Shown one piece after another: positions 15,825 through 21,185 of a stretch of 21,185 nt of DNA (position 1 is its first letter; each line of letters starts with the position of its first letter). The position numbers were made by a program, and so were the translations under genes. The stretch is from an uncultured Eubacteriales bacterium (GTDB lineage: Bacteria > Bacillota > Clostridia > Oscillospirales > Acutalibacteraceae). The stretch spans positions 1-21,185 of the forward strand of contig CAKSDA010000017.1 of NCBI GenBank assembly GCA_934444895.1, given 5' to 3'. The notes under the pieces are model-generated. The model made no database searches. It had not been told where the DNA came from and worked only from the letters and a program-made list of their open reading frames with translations.

Positions 15825-16187
15825 TTAACCGTTAATTGTGTATTTTGTAACAACTTTGCCGCCGATAAGGTGAAGTTCAACAACTTCCTTAGCCTTTTCA
15901 GGGGTCATTTTTACATATGTAACCTTATCTTTTCCGGGTTCCATAACTTCAACAATAGGTTCATATGTGCACATGCCTATGCAGCCTGTTTGTGTTACGG
16001 CAACATTTTCAAGTCCTTTTTCCTGTACCAAGTCGGAGAAGGTTGTGAGAACCGGACGAGCTCCGGCGGCAATACCGCAGGTTGCCATACCTACAACAAC
16101 GCGCGTGGCATCTACGCCTTCATTTCGAATTCCAACCTGATTTTTCATTTTGTCGCGAATAGCTTTTAATTCTTCAAGCGATTTCAT
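15825..16187 (-). CDS. HndB-like thioredoxin-fold ferredoxin protein
   Basis: A 120-residue protein with the HndB-family pattern found in NAD(P)-linked [FeFe]-hydrogenase operons: an N-terminal helix MKSLEELKAIRDKMKNQVG, then GMATCGIAAGARPVL and VTQTGCIGMCTYEPIVEV. Known HndB proteins are treated as [2Fe-2S] carriers. Only three cysteines are present here (C37, C69, C73); the position where a C-x4-C motif would place the fourth ligand is alanine-rich. So the cluster may use another ligand, be shared with a partner, or be lost. It sits between the GHKL gene and hydB, with GGAGG before its ATG and 14 bases to hydB. Confidence 0.85.
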   Translation of the reverse strand: MKSLEELKAIRDKMKNQVGIRNEGVDATRVVVGMATCGIAAGARPVLTTFSDLVQEKGLENVAVTQTGCIGMCTYEPIVEVMEPGKDKVTYVKMTPEKAKEVVELHLIGGKVVTKYTING

Positions 16188-16204
16188 GGAATTTCCTCCT
16201 GTAT

Positions 16205-16762
16205 TTAAAGTATTATATTTTCGTTTACAGATGCTGTGTTTTCTTTTAAAAAGCCCTTAATATAATTGCTGACATCATAAGAGTCAAACGGTATACCTTC
16301 AAGTATCTCTCTGAATTCACGCGTATCCAGCACAAAACTTTTTTTGTCAATGCAATATGTAAATATAAAATCAATATCACAGTGCATGGTAATAAGAGTG
16401 TGCATGGTGGAGCATATATCGCCAAGCGGCATTCTGTCAATGTTGTCAAGTTCAAACAAAGCGGTAACATCGGTGCCTTTTCCGGGGGTGGAAGAAATAT
16501 TAAAACTTCCTCCGGCGGCCTCTGCCGCTTCTTTGAAAAAAGGAACGCCGAGACCTACTTTGCGAGTTGTGCGGGTTGTGTAAAACGGATCGGTAACCCG
16601 TTTTATCTTTTCCTCATCCATTCCGCAGCCATTATCTTTAATTTCAACGGTTAAAAGATTTTTTTCGGTGTCAGCGCAAACGGATATCTCGATAATACTT
16701 GCTCCGGCTTTTACGGAATTTTCAGCAATATCTAATATATTAAGAGAAATTTCAGGCATCAT
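16205..16762 (-). CDS. Stand-alone GHKL (HATPase_c) ATP-binding protein in the hydrogenase operon
   Basis: A 185-residue protein with a histidine-kinase/anti-sigma-factor-type ATP-binding domain: N box LNILDIAENSVKAG (N15), G1 box DNGCGMD (D43), a G2-like VGLGVPFF (69-76) and STPGKGTDV (91-99). There is no dimerisation/phospho-acceptor histidine domain, no sensor and no membrane segment, so it is not a normal sensor kinase. After about residue 105 follows a short domain I do not recognise. It begins 6 bases after the NuoE-like stop with two tandem ATGs and no evident ribosome site, so it probably depends on translational coupling. From memory, similar genes occur in other clostridial hyd/hnd operons; a regulatory or assembly role is inference. 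Confidence 0.85.
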   Translation of the reverse strand: MMPEISLNILDIAENSVKAGASIIEISVCADTEKNLLTVEIKDNGCGMDEEKIKRVTDPFYTTRTTRKVGLGVPFFKEAAEAAGGSFNISSTPGKGTDVTALFELDNIDRMPLGDICSTMHTLITMHCDIDFIFTYCIDKKSFVLDTREFREILEGIPFDSYDVSNYIKGFLKENTASVNENIIL

Positions 16763-16768
16763 AATAAA

Positions 16769-17257
16769 TTAATATTTTGCCAAAATACCTTCGACATCAT
16801 CAGCGGTGAGCCTGCCGTAAACGTCCTCGTTTATAGTAAGAACCGGGGCAAGACCGCAAGCGCCGATGCAGCGGCAGGCATCAAGAGAAAACTTTCCATC
16901 GGGTGTACATTGTCCACCGGAAATACCAAGCTTTTCCTGAAGCTTTTCGTAAATATCTCCGGAGCCTTTAACATAGCATGCGGTTCCGAGACAAACCGAA
17001 ATTTTGTATTCTCCTTTCGGATAAAGTGAAAATTGAGAATAGAATGTGGAAACGCCGTAAACTTCCTGCAGCGGCACACCCATTTCTCGTGCAATGATAG
17101 TCTGTACTTCAATTGGCAGATAACCGTAAATATCCTGTGCTTTTTGCATTACGGACATCAAAGCGCCTTTTTCATGTTTTCCCTCATTGATTACTTCGAG
17201 CAGTGCTTTTTCCTGCTCCGGAGTACCTTTGAAGGGAATGGATTTCTTTTCATCCAT
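16769..17257 (-). CDS. hydC: NuoE-like [2Fe-2S] subunit of the bifurcating hydrogenase (HydC/HndA)
   Basis: Small electron-transfer subunit of the hydrogenase, homologous to NuoE of complex I. The 162 residues have the helical N-terminal domain (PEQEKALLEVINEGKHEKGALMSV shortened here to its sense: a helical start before YGYLPIE) and the ferredoxin-like half with CLGTACYVKG (C89, C94) and CIGACGLAPV (C130, C134), all four cluster ligands. An extra C128 lies nearby. AAGGAGG about 9 bases before the ATG and a promoter upstream make this the first gene of the operon hydC, GHKL, hndB-like, hydB, hydA. Confidence 0.94.
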   Translation of the reverse strand: MDEKKSIPFKGTPEQEKALLEVINEGKHEKGALMSVMQKAQDIYGYLPIEVQTIIAREMGVPLQEVYGVSTFYSQFSLYPKGEYKISVCLGTACYVKGSGDIYEKLQEKLGISGGQCTPDGKFSLDACRCIGACGLAPVLTINEDVYGRLTADDVEGILAKY

Positions 17258-17335
17258 TTAAAAATCCTCCTTGAAAAGTTTAATGATAAACAAAAAACGG
17301 CCGAAAACGTATCGATCCGCCTTCAGATAGTATTA

Positions 17336-17354
17336 ATTATAACATATGTCGACA
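17336..17354 (-). promoter_or_regulatory. Hydrogenase operon promoter with a palindrome
   Basis: On the minus strand TGTTATAAT is a perfect extended -10 (TATAAT at 17336-17341). No good -35 lies 17 bases upstream. Immediately upstream of the -10 is the perfect palindrome TGTCGACA (17347-17354), in the spacer where a repressor would block polymerase. The predicted start near 17329 leaves a leader of about 70 bases. No clear Rex-type TTGTTAA-N4-TTAACAA site is seen. Confidence 0.5.
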
Positions 17355-17526
17355 ATAAAATCTACAAAAATTTAATTCATATGCTGATTTTTTTTATTAT
17401 CCTTAAAAAGGAAAAAAGCGTGGATTTAAAAGGGAAAAATAAGATTAATTTATACTATTCAAAAATCTTTTAAATAATGACGGTCAAGCTTTGAAAAAAT
17501 TAAAGGAAATATAAAAGGAAATTATA

Positions 17527-17555
17527 TAAAAAAGCCGCGGCGTTTTGCCGCAGCC
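17527..17555 (-). terminator. Terminator of the SLOG-family gene
   Basis: On the minus strand GGCTGCGGC and GCCGCGGCT pair around AAAAC with two G-U wobbles, followed by TTTTTT. It lies about 85 bases past the stop at 17639. Confidence 0.8.
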
Positions 17556-17563
17556 ATGAAAAC

Positions 17564-17592
17564 CATACGATGTTCGACTATAAAGAGCCTAG
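17564..17592. repeat. Dispersed motif, copy D
   Basis: CATACG, then GTTCGACTATAAAGAGCCTAG. It is closely similar to copy E at 19105-19132, which shares CATACG, GTTC and AAGAGCCTA in the same order. It lies between the stop of the SLOG gene and that gene's terminator, so it would be transcribed with it. Confidence 0.45.
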
Positions 17593-17638
17593 TTTACTAT
17601 CAAAATCCTAAACCAAGAACCTAAACCGAAATAAAAAA

Positions 17639-18205
17639 TTAACCTCGTTCAATAAAAAAGTGTAAATTTTTAGGAACTTCGATTTCTTTACAAACGTTTA
17701 CAATTTCCCGCTTTTTAAGTTGAGCATAGGCAAGGGTTCTTGCCGTGCCGCCGCTTTGACCGTCGAAGTATGTAATTACCCTTGAGGAATTGTCAACCAT
17801 TATGTTGTTTCTTTCCATGTAACATCCGGTGGTGTATTCTTCCGACGCATAATACACAGCGTTACAGTTTTTTACAAGAGAATGATAACGCTCGTTCCAA
17901 TTGTTTGTGAAAGACCTATGCTGATTTTTAAAGGGAAACACACCTATAAGGCGAATGTTTTTAAAGCGTTCCTTGCAAAGCAACACCATTTCGCCGCAAA
18001 TTATATCAAATCCCATGGCACCGCCGCAAAGAAATGTGTCATATCCCTCGTCATAACTTTTTAAAAGCTCAACCATAATGTTGCTTTCAAGTTTTGAAAA
18101 TTCCTGATTATTGTTTGAAAGTTCAAAACTGAATTTGTGAGGACGGTAACCTGAAAAACAGCAGGTCTTTGATATATCGATATTATCTATTACCAAAACC
18201 CTCAC
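17639..18205 (-). CDS. SLOG family protein (DUF1273/YpsA-like)
   Basis: A 188-residue protein with the conserved features of the DUF1273/YpsA branch of the SLOG (SMF/DprA-LOG) superfamily: CCFSGYRPHKF near the start, FLCGGAMGFDIICGEMVL (nucleotide-binding loop) and VDNSSRVITYFDGQSGGTARTLAYA. SLOG domains are Rossmann-like and are thought to bind nucleotides or nucleotide derivatives; the cellular role of this branch is not settled, though Bacillus YpsA affects cell division. The start is uncertain. The GTG at 18205 has GGAAG only about 2 bases upstream, and homologues usually begin close to the KTCCFTGHRP motif, so a start a few codons further in is possible. It is a monocistronic gene diverging from the Lrp-type gene. 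Confidence 0.85.
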   Translation of the reverse strand: MRVLVIDNIDISKTCCFSGYRPHKFSFELSNNNQEFSKLESNIMVELLKSYDEGYDTFLCGGAMGFDIICGEMVLLCKERFKNIRLIGVFPFKNQHRSFTNNWNERYHSLVKNCNAVYYASEEYTTGCYMERNNIMVDNSSRVITYFDGQSGGTARTLAYAQLKKREIVNVCKEIEVPKNLHFFIERG

Positions 18206-18490
18206 TTCCTTTCAAACAGAGTATAATCAAATAAAATTAAAGAATTGCAAAATCAAAAATCCAAATATAAAAAGTAACTACCAATCAGATAAAATACAGA
18301 AAATATAAAAGCCAATAATCAAAGTGTAAAAAATAAAATAAACAAAATATGAAAAAATAAAACTAAAAAATTTCTTTATTTAGTCTAATATATTTCGGAT
18401 AAAAAATCAATAGTTTTCTTTTTTTACATAGAATAATGGTAAAAATTGCAATAGGAAACCTTATAAACTAAAGATTTTTGTGTTGCTTTA

Positions 18491-18519
18491 TTGACTTTAA
18501 AGGACAAGAAATTTATAAT
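18491..18519 (+). promoter_or_regulatory. Promoter of the Lrp/AsnC-type gene
   Basis: TTGACT (18491-18496), a 17-base spacer and a perfect TATAAT (18514-18519). The predicted start near 18526 gives a leader of about 75 bases. Confidence 0.7.
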
Positions 18520-18550
18520 ATTAAGTAAATATTGCCTTGATAGGAATAAA

Positions 18551-18590
18551 CTGCTTGTAAAGCGGTGCAATCCTGTTTGCTTGGAAAGAA
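18551..18590 (+). promoter_or_regulatory. Foldback in the leader of the Lrp-type gene
   Basis: In the 75-base leader, CTGCTT and AAGCGG pair around GTA (one G-U), enclosed by AGGA and TCCT on either side. The structure ends just upstream of the ribosome site AAGAAGG. It could be an autoregulatory site or mRNA element; no known riboswitch class is recognised. Confidence 0.3.
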
Positions 18591-18600
18591 GGTAAAATAA

Positions 18601-19041
18601 TTGGATTCAATAGATTTAAAGTTAATTTCGTCTCTTAACAAAAATTCCAGAGCTCCCCTAAAGCAGCTGGCAGAGCAGGTTTTTCTTTCATCTCCGGCTA
18701 CTGCGTCAAGGATCGAGCGGCTTGAAAAAGAAGAAATAATAGAAGGATATACGGCGGTTGTAAATCATAAGAAACTGGGATTTCCGATAAGCGCCTTTAT
18801 AAGTCTTGAAATTCAACCGGTTCAAAAGGAAGAATTTTATCCGTTCATAGCCAATCATCCGAATGTAGTGGAATGTTGCTGCGTTACGGGACATTATTCA
18901 ATGCTGATAAAGGTTGTTTTTGCGTCAACCGAAGAACTGGACGGGTTTATAGGTAAACTGCAAACCTTCGGAAAGACCGAAACCCAGATTGTTTTTTCAA
19001 CCGTGGTCAGGCGCAACTGTGTGGATTTGGAAAAACTGTGA
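18601..19041 (+). CDS. Lrp/AsnC family transcriptional regulator
   Basis: DNA-binding regulator of the feast/famine family, which usually senses amino acids. The 146 residues have the family's layout: an N-terminal winged helix-turn-helix (MDSIDLKLISSLNKNSRAPL, then LAEQVFLSSPATASRIERLEKEEII) and a C-terminal RAM effector domain (GFPISAFISLEI through VVECCCVTGHYSMLIKV). The start is TTG at 18601, about 8 bases after AAGAAGG; no in-frame ATG lies near and it gives the normal family N-terminus. The triple cysteine ECCC at the domain's ligand face replaces the more common ECxxVTG. Targets cannot be read from sequence; gdhA or the neighbouring operons are possible but unproven. Confidence 0.93.
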   Translation: MDSIDLKLISSLNKNSRAPLKQLAEQVFLSSPATASRIERLEKEEIIEGYTAVVNHKKLGFPISAFISLEIQPVQKEEFYPFIANHPNVVECCCVTGHYSMLIKVVFASTEELDGFIGKLQTFGKTETQIVFSTVVRRNCVDLEKL

Positions 19042-19053
19042 TTGACTGTGATT

Positions 19054-19088
19054 TGTAATTATAGAAATTATAGAATTACAGTTTTTTA
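19054..19088 (+). terminator. Terminator of the Lrp-type gene
   Basis: Arms TGTAATT (19054-19060) and AATTACA (19074-19080), with inner pairing of ATA and TAT, then GTTTTTT. AU-rich, but the T-tract is good and it starts 13 bases after the stop. Confidence 0.6.
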
Positions 19089-19104
19089 ATTCAGTAGGCA
19101 AAAT

Positions 19105-19132
19105 CATACGGGTTCAGCTATCAAGAGCCTAA
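19105..19132. repeat. Dispersed motif, copy E
   Basis: CATACGGGTTCAGCTATC followed by AAGAGCCTAA. TAGGCAAA begins 10 bases upstream (19095), so the copy is framed by TAGGC and GCCTA, an inverted pair. TAGGCAAA is also the tip of the MITE-like element at 3416. Confidence 0.45.
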
Positions 19133-19301
19133 TAATTACTACCATCAAGTGCAACATTTATTGTGATATAACAGCAATCATTTTTATTGATTTTTGCTAT
19201 TGTAATTTTGATTTTTAGTGCTAAAATAAACACTGTGGTTTTATATTTTATATAACAACTTTTTAACAACGGTTTATGTATATATTTTTATATAGTTTTA
19301 T

Positions 19302-19329
19302 ATGACTGATTATTAAGACCCATTATAAT
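19302..19329 (+). promoter_or_regulatory. Promoter of the second ATPase operon
   Basis: A perfect TATAAT (19324-19329) preceded at 16 bases by ATGACT (19302-19307), which keeps the TGAC core. The predicted leader is about 70 bases. Confidence 0.45.
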
Positions 19330-19404
19330 TACTAAACAATTCAGATTTAATATATTTAAACATATATTAAAAAATTACTATTCTTTTTTCGGCAGGTGAG
19401 TTTT

Positions 19405-19752
19405 ATGAAAGAAAAAACAGATGAGAAAAAAAGCACGCTCAGTTTTGAGTCGGTTATTGAGCTTATAAAGCAGGCCGACAGTGCAGCAAAGGAAAATGCC
19501 GGCGCTGTTGAAAAAGAAAAGGAAAATATTCTGCACCAGCTTGACAGCAAAAAAAGAGAGCTTAGGGAAAAGTATGAAGAGAGGGCAAAACGCCGCATAG
19601 AAATAGTTGAAAACGAAGAAAAAAAATTTGCGGACACCGAAATAGAAAAGAGTCGTGAAGAACTTGAAAAGCGCCTTAAAGCTTTGGAAGACTTTGCAAA
19701 TAAAAACAACGAAACATGGTCCGAGCAAATGTATAAAGAAGTTTTGAAGTAA
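19405..19752 (+). CDS. Coiled-coil stalk-like protein (G/H type) of a second V/A-type ATPase
   Basis: A 115-residue protein that is almost entirely charged coiled coil, rich in Glu, Lys and Arg (for example KKRELREKYEERAKRRIEIV). It has no enzymatic motif. Its place as first gene before a subunit C and a subunit I homologue makes a peripheral stalk G/H role the best reading, parallel to the gene at 3060-3371, with which it has no obvious alignable identity beyond composition. ATG 19405 is chosen because AGGTGAG lies 4 bases before it; the frame is open three codons earlier from GTG 19396, which sits inside that ribosome site. The next gene is 111 bases away and the gap holds motif copy F. Confidence 0.68.
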   Translation: MKEKTDEKKSTLSFESVIELIKQADSAAKENAGAVEKEKENILHQLDSKKRELREKYEERAKRRIEIVENEEKKFADTEIEKSREELEKRLKALEDFANKNNETWSEQMYKEVLK

Positions 19753-19766
19753 TTATTGATCGTTTA

Positions 19767-19800
19767 GGCGTGGCGGGTTCGACGATCAGAAGTATAATAG
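19767..19800. repeat. Dispersed motif, copy F
   Basis: GGCGTGGCGGGTTCGACGATCAGAAG. The first 11 bases match copy C (3806-3816) exactly and GGTTCGACGATCA matches copy A. It begins 14 bases after the stop of the second stalk gene, as copy B follows the first stalk gene. Confidence 0.5.
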
Positions 19801-19863
19801 CTTTTTAAAATTTTAAAGATTTTTATTATTTGGCATGGCTGCGAAACTGCGGAGGTGAGAGTT

Positions 19864-20922
19864 TTGGGTTCATCAAAATCGTCAAATGCAATACTTGCCA
19901 TAGTTCGTTCAAAGTTCGGAAACAGAATCGAATATTCCGATTTTGCACAAATGGCAGAACTTAAAAGCGTTGAAGCAGTAGCAGAGCATATAAGGAGCCG
20001 GCTTAAATTTCAAAAAGAAATGGAAAGCAGCGGAATAAGCGTTTGGCGGCGCGGAAATCTGGAAACGGTTTTGAACAGGTATTGTTTAAATGAGATATAT
20101 TCCATTTGCGGGTTTGAAAGAAAAATAGGCGACCCGGTATTTAAAATATATATGATCAGTATCGAAGCGGATGAAATTATAAGATTCATGCGTTTTTTGG
20201 TAGCAGGGCATCCTGAAAAATATATTTTTTCAATGCCGGATAGGTTAAGCGAACTTTCGGATATAGATCTTGAAAAAATGGCATTGATCCGAAGTGAGGA
20301 ACAGTTTATTGATTTTCTTGCAAACAGCGATTTTTATTTGAGTGTTGTAAGAATTTATAAAGATACAAATAATTTTAGTATTAATCCGGCAACATTTGAA
20401 GCGGATTTGGACAGACTGACCAGGATAAAATCGGCGGAGATAATTAAGGATAAAATCCCAAAGGACGAACAAAAAGAACTCCTTAAAATTATCGATCTTA
20501 AAGCCGAAGCAATAGATATAGAAACAATTTACCGCGCGAAGTTTTTGTTTGGATACAGCGGCGACATTATAAGGAGTTTGCTTTGCAGTGAGGGCGCGTA
20601 TTTAAGTCCCGGTCAAATAAACGCTCTTATATCATCGGAAAACGAAGAAGAGTATATAAGAATATTAAAAAGTACAAAATACAAAAGGTTTATAGGGGAT
20701 TTGGACAGCATAGAAAACTTTAATTTTGCCGATGTGGCAGTAATGAGCTATGCGGTACACTGCATACACTTTTCTACCTGCCCGGCCTCTGTAACATTTT
20801 CCTATATTGTATATTCCTATATGGAAATGAAGAATATTATTCGAATAATTGAGGGAGTAAGATATTCTATAAAAGGCGAAGAAATTATGAAGAATTTGAT
20901 TATTTGCGGAAAGGAGAGTTAA
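19864..20922 (+). CDS. V/A-type ATPase subunit C (V0D/AC39 family), second operon
   Basis: A 352-residue, largely helical protein of the V0D/AC39 family, longer than and clearly divergent from the subunit C at 6931-7899. It begins GSSKSSNAILAIVRSKFGNR and retains the family's C-terminal block in the form SFTYIVYSYMEMKNIIRIIEG-like SYIVYSYMEMKNIIRIIEG, equivalent to the EIKxVRxIL helix of the other copy. Start choice: GGAGGTGAG at 19851-19859 is a strong ribosome site for TTG 19864; the upstream in-frame GTG 19855 lies inside that site. In this operon C precedes I, whereas in the first operon it follows E. The ribosome site of the next gene, AAGGAGAG, overlaps its end. Confidence 0.83.
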   Translation: MGSSKSSNAILAIVRSKFGNRIEYSDFAQMAELKSVEAVAEHIRSRLKFQKEMESSGISVWRRGNLETVLNRYCLNEIYSICGFERKIGDPVFKIYMISIEADEIIRFMRFLVAGHPEKYIFSMPDRLSELSDIDLEKMALIRSEEQFIDFLANSDFYLSVVRIYKDTNNFSINPATFEADLDRLTRIKSAEIIKDKIPKDEQKELLKIIDLKAEAIDIETIYRAKFLFGYSGDIIRSLLCSEGAYLSPGQINALISSENEEEYIRILKSTKYKRFIGDLDSIENFNFADVAVMSYAVHCIHFSTCPASVTFSYIVYSYMEMKNIIRIIEGVRYSIKGEEIMKNLIICGKES

Positions 20923-20923
20923 T

Positions 20924-21185
20924 ATGGCGGTTGAACAAATGAGGCTTATAAGTCTTTTCGGGCATTTTTCAAAACTTAACGATTGTCTTGCCCGCCTTAT
21001 AGATGCCGGTTGTTTTCATCCGGAAAATACATATAACGCAACATGCAACACCAAAGGCTTTTCGGCAATAACCGAAACAAATCCCTTGGGCTCAAAACTT
21101 CATAAATTAAAGGAAGTTCTTGAATATTGCGGAGTAAATACGGATGAAATCGGCGGATCCGACGAAAAACGGGTCAACAGTGAGG
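20924..21185 (+). CDS. V/A-type ATPase subunit I, N-terminus (cut by right edge), second operon
   Basis: An open frame of 87 codons from ATG 20924, 7 bases after AAGGAGAG, to the window edge. It begins MAVEQMRLISLFGHFSKLND and continues LARLIDAGCFHPEN, the standard start of subunit I, where a short strand with VExMxxxxxxG is followed by a helix over which the two cytosolic lobes fold. The following region is charged and helical, with KLHKLKEVLEYCGV, as expected of the coiled-coil arm. It is quite unlike the first 80 residues of the subunit I at 3851-5830, so a second, distinct enzyme is encoded. The membrane part, which would settle the call, is outside the window. Confidence 0.75.
   Translation, partial: MAVEQMRLISLFGHFSKLNDCLARLIDAGCFHPENTYNATCNTKGFSAITETNPLGSKLHKLKEVLEYCGVNTDEIGGSDEKRVNSE

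Larger units (their letters stand above)
17258..17638. other. Intergenic region between hydC and the SLOG gene
   Basis: About 380 bases. It holds the hydrogenase operon leader and promoter (17258-17354), featureless AT-rich DNA, the GC-rich terminator of the SLOG gene (17527-17555) and copy D of the dispersed motif (17564-17592). No coding sequence is supported. Confidence 0.65.
18206..18600. other. Divergent intergenic region between the SLOG and Lrp-type genes
   Basis: About 395 bases, strongly AT-rich. The plus-strand promoter at 18491-18519 and a structured leader (about 18540-18584) serve the Lrp-type gene. For the SLOG gene, TTTACA-N17-TATATT on the minus strand around 18300-18335 is a possible promoter, but such matches are easy to find in this DNA. 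No gene is seen. Confidence 0.6.
19042..19404. other. Intergenic region before the second ATPase operon
   Basis: About 360 bases: the Lrp-gene terminator (19054-19088), copy E of the dispersed motif (19105-19132) followed by ATCAAGTGCAACA (about 19144), AT-rich DNA, and a promoter candidate (19302-19329). Nothing coding is supported. Confidence 0.65.

Noticed and set aside
19396..19404. GTG 19396 as start of the second stalk gene, and GTG 19855 as start of the second subunit C
   Set aside because: Both GTGs lie inside the strong ribosome sites (AGGTGAG, GGAGGTGAG) that serve ATG 19405 and TTG 19864.
1..21185. A defence, toxin-antitoxin or prophage system
   Set aside because: No nuclease, toxin, phage or recombinase gene is present; the SLOG protein is of the YpsA type and stands alone, without an effector partner.

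Overview
The window looks like a chromosomal segment of an anaerobic, low-GC Gram-positive bacterium of the class Clostridia, closest in feel to gut Oscillospirales/Ruminococcaceae-type genomes. The reasons are the strong AGGAGG ribosome sites, AT-rich intergenic DNA with sigma-A-type promoters, a clostridial NADP-type glutamate dehydrogenase, a V/A-type ATPase operon and an NADH-linked [FeFe]-hydrogenase operon. No rRNA, tRNA, CRISPR or prophage gene is visible, and the taxonomic placement is an inference.

Layout: (1) 2-349, minus, the N-terminal part of a peptidase-U32-family protein that runs off the left edge. Its promoter region carries five TTAACA hexamers in helical phase. (2) 1106-2458, plus, gdhA, with a good promoter and a GC-rich terminator. 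(3) 3060-12092, plus, a complete V/A-type ATPase operon in the order stalk G/H, I, K, E, C, F, A, B, D. It is interrupted between G/H and I by a 479-base gap holding a MITE-like element with 17-bp inverted ends and what looks like a deleted second copy. (4) 12257-17257, minus, a trimeric electron-bifurcating-type [FeFe]-hydrogenase operon: NuoE-like subunit, stand-alone GHKL ATPase, HndB-like protein, NuoF-like HydB, HydA. The two large operons converge on a pair of terminators around 12108-12230. (5) 17639-18205, minus, a SLOG/DUF1273 protein, and 18601-19041, plus, an Lrp/AsnC regulator, divergently arranged. (6) 19405-21185, plus, the start of a second, different V/A-type ATPase operon (stalk-like coiled coil, subunit C, then the N-terminus of subunit I), cut by the right edge.

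Together the genes point to redox and ion economy. The hydrogenase would dispose of electrons from NADH and reduced ferredoxin as H2. GdhA joins NADPH to ammonia assimilation. The ATPases exchange ATP for an ion gradient; the first rotor subunit carries a full set of Na+-ligand residues. Two V-type ATPase operons lie within about 7 kb of each other, on either side of a hydrogenase operon.

The least explained sequence is the non-coding DNA: the MITE-like element inside the ATPase operon, a small dispersed GGTTCGA/ATCAAGAGCCTA motif in six intergenic places (two stalk genes are directly followed by it), and the phased TTAACA array. These are the best candidates for something undescribed. No wholly new protein system is evident.
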